Below, piece after piece: positions 25,393 to 36,473 of a DNA stretch of 64,000 nucleotides (position 1 is the stretch's first letter; each line of letters begins with the position of its first letter). A program made the position numbers and the translations under genes. Source of the stretch: Archilochus colubris (taxonomy: Eukaryota; Chordata; Aves; Apodiformes; Trochilidae); assembly GCA_023079485.1 (NCBI GenBank), contig CM041083.1:110463554-110527553 (forward strand), written 5' to 3'. Below the pieces are notes generated by a model. That model made no database searches. It worked only from the letters and a program-made list of their open reading frames with translations, and was not told where the DNA came from.

Positions 25393-25427
25393 GTGTTTTT
25401 TTTGTTTGTTTGTTTGTTTTTTTTTTT
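25361..25427. repeat. T/G-rich simple repeat (TTTG/TTTTG)n
   Basis: Alternating runs of T with single G, mainly TTTG and TTTTG units, ending in T12. All plus-strand frames through it stay open and encode F/C/V-rich low-complexity peptide, which is not evidence of a gene. Confidence 0.95.
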
Positions 25428-25964
25428 ACTGTGAGCCAGGTTTAAACCAGCTGTTTAAAACTAGCAGTGAATGCTTGCAAAAGTTATGGCCACAGCAGGG
25501 ACTGCACTGCAGCTATATCCTGAGGCTCCAGCTCAGCAACAAAGTGCAATGCTTCACCCACAGCATTAAAGCTTGTATGATTAGCACCTTAGAGTCTCTT
25601 CTGGAATACTGGAAACTCTAAGGCCTGTAATGGCTAATTGGATAAAAATGGTATTGATGCTTTCTTGCCTAACTTCTGATAAACATAGCTGTAATTTTAC
25701 ATGACCTACATTTCTCCAGAAAGAAGGCTCCTCTATGCAGGAGAACTACATTTTGTATGAAAGTAATGTAATTATATGAACAATTACAAATAGAGGAAGG
25801 ATGAATAAGGGTATGGGCAAAGATGGGCAAAGGTAAATATATAGCTTTAATGGGATGGTGTGTTCTTTCACATGGGCAACATCTGTCTCATTTCCCTCCA
25901 TCTGCTTCTACAACTGATGTTTTATTTTTCTGTCTGAGGGCAGAGTCAGCTTTCAAACATTATG
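25428..25964. other. Single-copy spacer, nothing seen
   Basis: No repeat or gene signal recognised. Confidence 0.4.
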
Positions 25965-26166
25965 CATAGAATAAGGAAAAAAGCCCAGGTTGGAAGGGAC
26001 CCCAAAAGATCATGTTGTCCAACCTTTTGTGGGGAAAGGATCCTGATGAGATTACCTACCACTCTGTCCAATTGCATTTGGAAATGAGGACTCTACCATG
26101 TCCCTGGGGAGGCTGATGCAGTGAATTATTCTTCTCACTGTAATAAAATCCTCTCATGTCTAAATG
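25965..26166 (-). mobile_element. CR1 LINE 3' fragment, antisense, old
   Basis: CATAGAATAAGG, then CAGGTTGGAAGGGACC and AGATCATGTTGTCCAACC, mark the antisense end of CR1. The segment ACTCTACCATGTCCCTGGGG...CTTCTCACTGTAATAAAATCC is the antisense of the ORF2 C-terminus. It is heavily diverged. Confidence 0.82.
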
Positions 26167-27360
26167 ATGCCAAGATTTTCAGTTCTGCTTCTGTTTTCAA
26201 CAGTCAATGCAACAAGATATTCAAGAGTCTCTTGCAGTAGGAACACGAACAATTGCCAGTTTGGTTAGAGGGGCTATTAATTCTAAATATCTGTATTAGA
26301 CTGCTTTATTGGGAATGCAGCAATTAGTTAAAATCAGGCAACTAAAAGTTTAAAGCAAAAACAAAATTATGACTCATGTCGTATCATTAAGCATCTCATA
26401 AACAGGTGATTTTATGCTTTTATGGCCTTTTCCCAAGGGTTTATTAGAACTTAGATAGGAAGACTGGAATACCAAAACCCAGCCTGAAGTTGACTGTTTC
26501 AGCCTAGGAGAAATGCAAAGACATTTTCAAAGCAAAACTTCAGGCTACTCTGAGCTATAAGGACAAGACAGAGGAGAGAGGTGGCTCTCTGCAGTGGCTG
26601 AGACAGACCTGCCAAGTTCTAACTGGTGGTGGAAGACGTGACCACCTCCTGCGTGGAAAGCACTGAAAGAGGAAAAAGGTAATGAGTCAGTTTGCATGTC
26701 CCCGGCTGAGGGCAAAATGCATCATAAGCCAACTGTAATTTCTGCTCTTGTCCTTAGAAAATAGTGTGGGCACCTAATACAACTCTGTGGGCTTCCTTAG
26801 TGCAGAAGCTACTGAGGGAACACACAGATGGAAAGCTATCAGAGAGAACTTACTTCTCCTTAGAAATCTTAGTTGTTAGGGCATTGGTGCCAAACCTCCC
26901 AGCTACCCTGTAATGTGAGTAATCCTGGGAGCAGAACAAGGCAAGGAGTCCTGATGGGAAGGAATGCACTTGTTCACCTTGCTTATCTCCATAAAGTATC
27001 ATGATGGACTTTTTAGGCTGAGCAAAGAACACATGCACGCAGCTTCCTATTGACAGACACTAAGATAAGACAAAGCTCCTTGCTGGCTCTCACATTTACA
27101 GATGTTGGCTCTGAGAACCACAAAAGCTGCCTTTCTTCTGGTTGGTTTCACTCCTGGGGAATAATGACAGCCCATAAATGTGGAAATGAATCTTGCAGAG
27201 GAACTTGTGTGATGCTGGAATAATCAATTGCATCTGAGAGAACCAGGACCTGCAGGACCTGGAGAGATATGGGGCCATGAGGATGAGGTGCACTGGCAAG
27301 TTTGTCGGGGGAAGCTCCAAGGAATCTCTCTCAACTCCTCCTGGCTTTATCTTCATGTAT
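26167..27360. other. Single-copy spacer, nothing seen
   Basis: No repeat or gene signal recognised. Confidence 0.45.
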
Positions 27361-27681
27361 GTGAAGGGGGCCTACAGGAAGCTGGAGATGGACTGTTTGG
27401 GCTTGTAGTGATAGGATGAGGGGCAATGTCTTTAGATTAAAGAAGAGTAGATTTTGTTTGGGTGTTAGGAAAAAATTCTTTACCATGAAGGTAGTGGAAA
27501 AATGGAACAGAATGTCTAGGGAGGTAGTTGAAACCTCATCCCTGGAGATATTCAAGGTGAAGCTTGATGAGGCTCTGAGCAGCTTGATCTAGTTGAGGGT
27601 GTCCCTGCTTACTGCAGGGGGTTGGACTAGATGACCTGTAGAGGTCCCTTCCAACCCAAATTATTCTATGACTCTATGATT
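27361..27681 (+). mobile_element. CR1 LINE 3' fragment, sense
   Basis: It opens with GTGAAGGGGGCCTACAGGAA and continues through TTAGGAAAAAATTCTTTACC and GGGTTGGACTAGATGACC. It ends with CCCTTCCAACCCAAATTATTC and a two-unit tail, TTCTATGACTCTATGATT. The coding part carries stops. Confidence 0.93.
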
Positions 27682-30600
27682 TATCCATTGCATTTGCTTT
27701 TGCACAAGCCCTAAATCAGCACAGAAGTTTAAAATCTACCAGACCGCAGTGATTTGAAGTACTGCCTATAAAACCTTGCTGAAATATGCATGAAATGAAT
27801 TTCAGCTAGTACATTATTAATTTTGGTGATGCCACCTCCCTAGCAACCTCAGATACAATGTGTAGTGAATGTGAATATTTAGAAAATCTGTCTTAAGTGT
27901 ACACACCTATGTGTATGTCACATGAATGTGACTCCAGACTCTCATGAGCACAGCTTAAGATTCACTCTTGAGGCACATTTGAGATAAAAACATTTTTATA
28001 AATTTTTATTTTTAACTGTTTAATTCCTACTCAGTGACATTTTGTTCCTCATACATTAGGGGAACAGGAAAGAATACTTCCACTGGCTATTTGTAGTGAA
28101 GGGCTTTAAAATAACATTAAAGAGGGATTTTTCACAAAACATATTATATTTTAAAGCTGGAATAAATAATTGCACACTGCACAGAGTAACAATTCCTACT
28201 TGTCACGTTTTCACAATCCTCATAATATTTATCACTTTAAAAAATTTGAGAGATAGCTTTCCTCTACTTCCTTACACCAAACTAGGTAGACTATATCTTT
28301 AAATGACATTAGGGTGTTCCAATGCAGCTGCAGACCTTTCTATCTTTTTTTTTTTTTTTTTTTATGAACTGTGTTGTTTATGTAAATAAGTTAATAGCAA
28401 TAATCTTTGGTGACATATGTTTCTTCTCTTGGGATGAATTTAATGAAGTGAACGTAAAATAATGGCAAATAATGATTACAGGAAGAAAGAACAAGGAGTT
28501 ACCCCATCTATCTTCTACACTACCACAGATGAAATGACTGCTGCAGTAAAATAATACTGTTAACTTTGTGATTTATTCTCAAGATGGTGCTAAAGAAGTT
28601 TAATCCAGCTAAAATACTTTAAATTTGGAAGGGGGAGAAAGTACCAAAAAATAAAGGTTTTGCTTTGTATGAATCAATACTGTGGAAGAACTAATTAATT
28701 CTTTTTTATTTTAAAAGCTGTGTATGTAGCTGGAGTGGCTCCAGATCTATTGGCATTTTTAAATAGACTTTTCTTATACTGAAACCCAGCTTCGAAACAG
28801 GTAGCTTTCCTAGTCCATTGTATTCAGGATCTCTTTAAGATTAAAGTCTTATTGTTCTCTTCACAAGATATAGGGAAGTTTGCTGCATTAATTCAAGATA
28901 AAAACATACCAATATGCTGTATTTCTAGAGAGAAACACAGCACAAAGTTGTAATCTTTGAATAGGTGCTAGATTTTACCATGTACTGTGGGAACTGACAA
29001 CACTGAGACCTTGTAATTGTAAAGAGGGAACCTTTCTGCTGCACCACTCTTGGAATGGGAGAACCCATGAAGGTGGCAGATCCTCAGCTCTTCTTGAAAC
29101 TGGTTTAGGAAGGAAAGGAGAAACTGGTTTAGGCGGAAATTTATGTCTGTTTCTCTCATTGACATGGTGAACTGTATTATGCTTTTAGGTTTTTTGAAAG
29201 TGCATATGAAATACTTGATAAAATCACATCCTTTTTTATACATGATTATCTCAGGTGGTGTGCTAGTTCACTGTAACTGGTGTTGTCCACCTTGGGGTGA
29301 GGACTGTGTGATGCACTATCTTTCCTGTAAGCAAGGAGAGATGAAAAAAAAAGTGCTTCTTCACTGTATCTGTGACAATATATTCCCAGTGATTCTGTAA
29401 GAACACTTTTCAGATGATGTGCAAAGGCAAATACATCCCCAGCTCACCTTTCTTTGATGTTAAATCTCCAACAGGCATTTTAACAATAATCTCTTGCCAT
29501 GTAGATTTATTTCAGTTTATGAAGACTATTTTTCTTATTCTTGTAGGACTAATGGGCAGAAGTGGCCCAGAAATTTTACCAAAAAAAGAAAGAGAAGAAA
29601 CTGGATTTTTCTTTTTTTTTTTTTGGGGGAGGGGGGTATTTCTTAGAAAATTATACTATCTGCAATTTCTTTTTGAAGACATTTATGTTTGGAGGCTAGG
29701 AGAGCCTTGTCCTGGCCTCTCTCATACTGTCTCAGTAAATGACTTCTGGCTGCCACTTTCTGCCCATGGTTTATGCCATAAAAAAGATAGCATTTCTCCA
29801 GATTCCTCAGTGGTTTATAGCACTAGGTATATTGCTCCACCAACTCATTTCTTTCAAAACAGAGGCTGAACAGTCTGATGTGAAATAGATACAGTGAGGA
29901 TGTCTGGTCGTGACCACCATGTGTTCTTCTGCCAGAAACCACCAGGGCCAGAAAAGAGTGCATTCTTTGGGGATCTGGCAGTAGAGGTTGTTTAGCAGCA
30001 AGTTGCTTTTCATTAATGAAACCCAGGCCTTGTCTTTCATGGGAGAGGGCAGAGGTGGCAGCAGAATCAGATCACAGGTTCAGCAGCATCTCTGCCCATT
30101 ATAGCTACAGGTGCATGGGTACACATCTACTGCTATTGCAGTGAGTTTAGTTCTCTAGTGCTTGGTTTGAGCAAGATGAGAGCTACCTTCTGCCACTTAA
30201 GCAGTTATTTCTGTGCCACAGGATGGGGGAGTGAGTCTGCTGCACTAGTGTGGGATCTGTATTTTAGTCTGCTGTTGATGGAACATACACATGTATTTTA
30301 TCTGTATCCCAACAGTGTATGATGGATGATAGGTAGCTTCCTCTTCCTTTTAAAAGGAAGGACTGGTATGCAAAAATAACTGTATTAAAAGATCTTTTTA
30401 AAGCCATGATGTTAGCAAAATTAGGATGTGAGTACTTATAATATGGTCTCTAATTGCATTTTGCTTTTTCTTTGGGAAATCTCCAACTGCAGAAGGAGTG
30501 GGGTTTTTTGTGTGTGTGTGAATCAGGGATATGCAGTGAAAAATGTGGCTGGTCGTACATCTAATTTTTCTTTCACTCATAAAATTCACAGGCATATAAA

Positions 30601-31328
30601 TTATGGTCTTGTAATTAGATAGCCATTTACTACTTGATCCCTAAGTCTCTTGTAGTTGCCCTTTTTGAAAGCTTACAGAAGTAAGTTGATTAAAGTTGTG
30701 GTTGGCTGTCATTAGAACCACATACCCTCCGTTTTCCAGGTGCTCAGCTGAGACCTGGAGATTCTGGTTTTAATCTTGGTTACCAAACCTTTGCACCTGA
30801 GATTTCTGAGGCTTAGCAGCTTTGGCAGGAGGCCAGCTGAGATGCAAAAGGAGAGACTCAGGGCATGGTTAGTTGTAGTCATCATCTCTGGTTCCTCTAG
30901 TGGCCTTTGGCAGGTAAATTTGAGCTCCTCTCTCAGTTTCTGTCTGTGAGGTAGAGACAGATATAACTTCCTTTATTGTCTGCAAAGTGTGTGGAAACCA
31001 TCAAAAGTTCACAGGACATCCCAGGAGGAAATATGTGAACAAGTGATGTGACCTGGGCATGTTAGCACTGGCTAACTGAGCTTTTCATGCTCTGAAACCA
31101 GAGCTGCTTCAAGGTTTTCACTGCAGACTGATGGGGACAGGGTATGTGGAGACACAACTGGCATTTCCTTGCTATTCTCATATGACGCTGTCATTTACAG
31201 ATCAGCTGTACTTGTTTCTCTTTCATGTTATTGGCTATGTAAGGATTAAAGCCAAAATAAATTCTCATCCAAGAAATCGATCCATTGCCACCTCCTCCAA
31301 CCTAATCTAATCAAAGGTTGTGTAAGAT
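27682..31328. other. Single-copy DNA, no gene recognised
   Basis: It includes a T19 run (about 28345-28363) and a short T12/G-rich tract (about 29608-29638). A 151-codon plus-strand frame at 29414-29869 runs across the T/G tract and is low-complexity inflated; it was rejected as a gene. Confidence 0.45.
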
Positions 31329-31378
31329 ACATATACATCTATATATATATATGTCAGTGCATATGTGTGTATATATAT
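31329..31378. repeat. AT/TG dinucleotide microsatellite
   Basis: Interrupted (TA)n with a central GTGTGT; about 50 bp. Confidence 0.9.
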
Positions 31379-31407
31379 CCATTTAATATATTTAAGAAAA
31401 ACTTTAT

Positions 31408-32016
31408 TGTTCTGGTTTTGCTGGGACAGACTTCTAAAACAATTTTTCTGTTTAGAGAAACTAGTTTTGAGAGACTGCAGAGTCCAGTTCTGTGAAAACA
31501 AGATGCAAGATACTCTGGTGTGTGGATTTCTTTAGTGACTGAGGCTGAGGGTAGTTTTGAACCATGGGGGTGCAGTGGGCTGGAAGGGAAAAAGCTCAGG
31601 ACAGCTGACCCAATCTGAAGCATTCCATACCATAAATGTCACCCTCATTATAAACTGGAAATTTGTGAGGATGTTGGGGGCTTCTACTTTAGCTGCCTTC
31701 CCAAAAGGGTCCTCTCTGCCTCATTGGTCATCCCACACTTCAGGCCTGCTCCTCTTCCTGCTGTGACCATTGCATTCTCACCTGTCCTGATGCACTGTCA
31801 GTGCTGGCATTCGGCCTTCACTGCTGGAGGAGCACAGCTTGCAGCTGCCATCTGGAGCTGGGTATTACTTTGTACTTTATGTTAGCATTGGGGTTAATAT
31901 TACTTCATTATTATTATTCTATTAATTTTCATTTCAACCCACAGGTCTCCTTTCGTTTTCCTTATTCCACCCCCTGGGTGGGATTGAGCGATAGAGCAAT
32001 TGCCCAAACAGCAACA
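31408..32016 (+). mobile_element. Solo LTR of the avian ERV family seen at 44899
   Basis: It begins TGTTCTGGTTTTGCTGGGAC and ends CAGCAACA, so it has TG...CA ends. Its central block CTCAGGACAGCTGACCCAATC and the late block TTTCAACCCACAGGTCTCC match the diagnostic blocks of the same LTR family at 18981 and 44899. Flanking 5-mers TTTAT (31403-31407) and TTTGT (32017-32021) differ at one base and are a plausible decayed target-site duplication. The expected TATA and polyadenylation hexamers are degenerate. No internal retroviral genes remain. Confidence 0.78.
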
Positions 32017-34773
32017 TTTGTGCACATGAAAATTAATTTACTTTAAATGTAATAATAATAAAAAAATCAGTTCTCTAATCCCTAGCACATCAAGTACTAC
32101 CTCTAGTTATGTGGGAAGACAGTTTAGGAGGATATTACAGGCTGAAATTACTGAGCTGTTTGTACAAGTAGATAGTGAATGTGAGCAATAATCTGTTATT
32201 TAAAAAGCAAAATCCCTGAGGATTTTTAGTCCATGTGTTCAGTGTGCATGCAGGGCATGTCTATCTAATGGATCAATATTTCACAGACCAAGAACAATTT
32301 ACATGACAGACTGTAAATTAGAATGTCTCCAAAACCAGGCGGTATAAATGGATTCTAAGCAGTGTGAATCAATAACAGACGCTTCTCTAATAGCTTCCCT
32401 ACTGCTGGTGGGAGACAAAGGCTAAAACACCACATCTGTTCTTCTCTTGCCATTTTAGGAATACCTGATACTATGCATCCCACCTAGATCTTTGTTCTGG
32501 TCAGGTTTTTTTTATGTTTTCCATTGAAAATCTTGGCAGGGTAACCTACAGCTGGCATTTACTTAAGCACAGTCTCCTACTGGCTTCATAGGCAGGAGTC
32601 AGGAATGGGACAGTGTGGTACTGTGGGACACCTGACTTTGTCCCCAGTGGTAAGTCTAGCAACACAATTATAATTCAGAAATTAATACTTCTGGCATGCA
32701 AATGGTTGATCATGGAGAGACTCGCTGTGGCTAAGGATTTCCAAAGGGACACCTCAGACTACCCTAATTTTCCGCTTCTTCTGTCACACCTATAAAGCAT
32801 TCACTTGAGCTACTTCTCTGAAACTGCTCCTGCTCAGGTTGCTAATAGCTTCTTTAATTTGTTTGTTGTAGCAAAAGAGTTCATCAATCCCTTCTATGCT
32901 TTTGTAGATCTGTAACGAATTTTCTGTACTCTTTCTGACTCTCTCAGGTCCCTTGCTCTTTCTCCTTGGATGTCTGCCATTTTTTCGCTCTTTTAATTTT
33001 CTTCCTTTTTAACAGACTCTTATTCATAGAGTTGATTCTACTACGCTTCCTTCCATGACATGCTTCATTTTTTCTTTTATTATGGGAGGGCAATTGATAA
33101 AGGAAAAACAATTACCCTGAGGAAAAAAACAAAACACAAAAACCAAAGGCAACTCCTCCTTCCCCAAAAATCTCTGATTCAACATCTGGGTGGTTTTTAT
33201 ACATATGCTGGTGACAGGAGTGAAAATGTACCTCAACCTGCCATCATTCCTCCTTTGGCCCTGCTCCTATTAGCCTGATCTTTCTGTCCCCAAAGTCTCT
33301 CTCCTGCTGTTCATTGTCCCCTGTGCCTCTGCATGGTGGTTTTGACCTGTGAGTTATGTGAGGACTTGTCTGCCAGCACCTGTACTTTCAAAGAGGTGTG
33401 GCTTTTATGCCATTATGCAGGTGAAAAGAGGACATTAAGACCCTCTCCTTTCTTCTTCCCTCTCCCAACTTTTCTATTTCTATTGAACTGTAAGTATTCT
33501 CTGATTTATGGTTTACTTTTCTTAAAGTCTCTCCAATAGCTGAAAGTTAATATGTCCAAGAAAGGATTTTTTATTTTCCTTCTCCTTTCCAAAAGCCATC
33601 TTTTGTCTTCACTCCTACTTCTCCTTACTGATATGAACATAGGGCTCTGTTACTTTTGCCTCCATAGCATTTTGTCATTTGAGCATCATCTTTAATGCCC
33701 CTAGTTTTCTCTCCATTCCTCATTGGTTAATTGGTTAATTGTTTTTACAATGATCTAGTATTCCTTTTCTATCTAATCACATCATTAAAACTGCTGTAAT
33801 GCACACTCTATGTAATACACATAGACTGAAACACAGTCAACTGTGAAGTTGATGCTAAGATTTCCCCTTCCTCACTGCTGCTAACATATCCTTTAATATG
33901 CCCTCCACTGTTCACTGTTGCAATTATCTTCCCATTTTTTCCTGTCTCTCTGCTAGCAGTTTTTCTTTCCATTATTAAACTGAAGCTTCTTCCTTTCAGA
34001 AAGAACGAAACCCCCAACTTCTGGTTACAGACCCACTCATCTCTCCTTTGTCTATTTTGTCTGCATCCTTTAAAAGTGCATTTTCCCAGGATGTCCCATA
34101 GCCATGAAGCTGCCAGTGTATTGTGGTCACTGGAGTGCATATTCCTCGTTGGGGTGACCTTTCTTGTATATGGGAAGTCTCTGGTGCAAGATCTGTATAA
34201 ACCATCTGCTGCAGATTGTCTTTTCTACCAGTATGTGTTTGATACTCTAAAAAATTAAAAGCTGTAATGGATGACTGGCATGAAAGGAGGAAGAAAAGCT
34301 GCATAGGGGTACAGTGAGTGAATTAGCACTGAGGACAGTCAGAGCTGCCTGGGCACTCATATTGGAATATTGTCTTTATAAGCCTCAGGGAAAACACTAT
34401 AGATTGCTTGGTGCAACTCTGTGTATAAAAGGGATAGGAATGGAAAAGAGGAAGAAACAAACCAGTCTTTTTTACCCTCTGCAGTAATCCATAGATGCTT
34501 GGCTGAGATGGGCTAATATTAAAATGAAAGCACATTGTCACACTCTTCCCACACCTCCGAGCAACAGACTGAACTATACATAAGAGACAGTACTCCCAAA
34601 CATCTGACTGAAGCACATTTGCTTTCACTGTGCCAAGGGGAGGATGGGAATGGTATCAACACCTTGCTTTAAAAATGTTGTGAGCAAAGACTAAAAAAAA
34701 AGAAAAGAACAGAAGAAGGCGGCTTATATTTGGAGCTCAAATTGTGATTTACAGACAATTTCAATGGTAATGG
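32017..34773. other. Single-copy DNA, no gene recognised
   Basis: No interspersed repeat found. An 8-bp tandem repeat (ATTGGTTA) is at 33722-33741. Short frames at 33808-34628 on the minus strand have no recognisable domain. Confidence 0.45.
33722..33741. repeat. 8-bp tandem repeat
   Basis: ATTGGTTA twice plus a partial third unit. Confidence 0.85.
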
Positions 34774-34872
34774 TTTTTTTCTTTTTTTTTTTTTTCTTTT
34801 TTTTTCCTTTTTTTTTTCTTCTTTTTCTTTTTCTTTATTTTCCATTTTATGTTTGTTTTTTTTTTTTTTTTT
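34774..34872. repeat. T-rich low-complexity tract
   Basis: Long T runs with scattered C over about 100 bp (pyrimidine-only for most of its length), 140 bp ahead of the pentanucleotide array. Confidence 0.95.
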
Positions 34873-35011
34873 ACCTTTTAGCTCTCCCTAAAGCTACAAA
34901 GCGGCTCAAGCATGGTATACCAACAGCATTTGGTATTAGTACTTGTATTAGGCAACACTATCTGTTCTCCTTTGCTGTCCTCCTTGTCCCTAGAATGCAT
35001 GATACATGAAC

Positions 35012-35223
35012 TTTTTCCTTTCCTTTCCTTTCCTTTCCTTTCCTTTCCTTTCCTTTCCTTTCCTTTCCTTTCCTTTCCTTTCCTTGCCTTTCCTTTCCTT
35101 TCCTTTCCTTTCCTTTCCTTTCCTTTCCTTTCCTTCCTTTCCTTCCTTCCTTCCTTCCTTCCTTTTCTTCCTTCTTCCTTCTTCCTTCTCTTCCTTCTCC
35201 TTCCTTCTCCTGCCTTTCCTTTC
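35012..35223. repeat. (TTTCC)n pentanucleotide array grading into TTCC/TTC units
   Basis: Nearly pure TTTCC units to about 35130, then mixed TTCC and TTC units to about 35220. A single TTGCC unit sits inside the TTTCC block at about 35084-35088. Almost pure pyrimidine on the plus strand, so it could form triplex DNA. Confidence 0.97.
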
Positions 35224-35402
35224 CTTGCCTTTCCTTGCCTTGCCTTGCCTTGCCTTGCCTTGCCTTGCCTTGCCTTGCCTTGCCTTGCCTTGCCTTGCCT
35301 TGCCTTGCCTTGCCTTGCCTTGCCTTGCCTTGCCTTGCCTTGCCTTGCCTTGCCTTGCCTTGCCTTGCCTTGCCTTGCCTTGCCTTGCCTTGCCTTGCCT
35401 TT
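35224..35402. repeat. (TTGCC)n pentanucleotide array, about 33 perfect units
   Basis: From about 35233 to 35400 the unit CCTTG repeats without interruption. Because the period is 5 and the unit contains no stop in any phase, all six frames stay open and give pentapeptide repeats (LPCLA on one strand, GKARQ on the other). The 183- to 187-codon frames across this region are products of the repeat, not genes. Confidence 0.98.
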
Positions 35403-35681
35403 TTCCTTCCCTTCCCTATTTTCCTTCACTCACTCTCTCCATCTCTCTCCTTCCCTCTCCCAGCAGCCCCCGTGACTCCTCACCACTGTGTGGTCTATTG
35501 TGATTCCTTAAGACTTATAAATGTCAGTCCTTCCCCCAGCCTCCCCACACCAGATTCTGTTGTTTCAGTTCTCCAATATCTCTTGCTATATATAGCCAAT
35601 TTGTCTAACTGAGTAGAAAAAAAAACCAAACCCAACAAAAACCTTTACTTTCTGTAGGGAATACCAGCAAAGCAGCAAATA

Positions 35682-35693
35682 TTGCCATGGCAA
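35682..35693. promoter_or_regulatory. Perfect palindrome TTGCCATGGCAA, RFX X-box-like
   Basis: The 12-bp perfect palindrome sits within ATTGCCATGGCAACA, one base from the double-sided RFX consensus GTTGCCATGGCAAC. RFX factors bind such X-boxes in promoters and enhancers of ciliary, neural and MHC class II genes. Here it lies in repeat-free DNA 280 bp past the pentanucleotide array. Function is inference. Confidence 0.4.
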
Positions 35694-36456
35694 CAAGCCT
35701 CTCAATCCATCAGACTCCCGCAGTATCTAATGCATAATCTGTGAGGCGGAGACTAGTGCTGAAAAATGAACTTGACATATTGTCACTTCAGGATTTAATA
35801 TCCTTTCCCCATAATCTTCATTAGCCTACCCTATTTTGGGAAATTATTTGATTTCTGATGGAAACTTCTATTTCGTTTTGCTTTAGCGAGGAAGCTAATG
35901 TGTGATCTACCTTCATTAAAATGCAACTTTTGACTTTTTCCCCACAAACATACCACAAAATGGGAGTTTCTATAGTAACACACAATGCAGACTTAATTTG
36001 AAATTATAATCTCTTGATAAAGATGAGATTGCCCTATCCCTGTTCTCAGTGTATTTTCTTTTTCTTTTTTAAAAAAAATAAATTGGTTTGCCACAGTGGT
36101 GTAACTCTCTCCGTTTCCAAAGGAAGTTTGAAAAGAGTTTCTTAAAATTAAATACCAGCATTTAACAGCACTGCTGAATTTAAAAATACACATTTTCAAC
36201 ACTCATTTTCTTTGTACATTATAAATTTAGTATAATTTAGGTGCTTTTTGGCCTCCTCTTATTCTAAATTATTAAATTCGTTTTCTATGACTTCTTAGCA
36301 CCATGGAAAAAGGATAACTGTGTTTAAACCAACAACATTTGTAAGGGTTGGAAAGGCCTTTATTCTGGCTAATGATAGGACTTGGACTTTTACCATAGTT
36401 CTCTCAGACAGATGCTTTTGTGAATGCTGCTTATCGTCATTCAATATGACAACTTT

Positions 36457-36473
36457 AAAAAAAAAAAAAAAAA
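36457..36473 (+). repeat. A17 homopolymer
   Basis: Pure A run with no polyadenylation hexamer close upstream. Confidence 0.95.

Noticed and set aside
25185..25621. Phe/Cys-rich plus-strand frames
   Set aside because: They run through the TTTG/TTTTG simple repeat; the composition is low-complexity.
29414..29869. 151-codon plus-strand frame
   Set aside because: It spans a T/G homopolymer tract, has no recognised domain, and no splice signals support it.
34878..35612. Frames of 125-187 codons on both strands
   Set aside because: They are produced by the pentanucleotide array, which has no stop codon in any phase.
36340..36370. GGTTGGAAAGGCC resembling CR1 terminal block
   Set aside because: No tail units or other CR1 blocks on either side.
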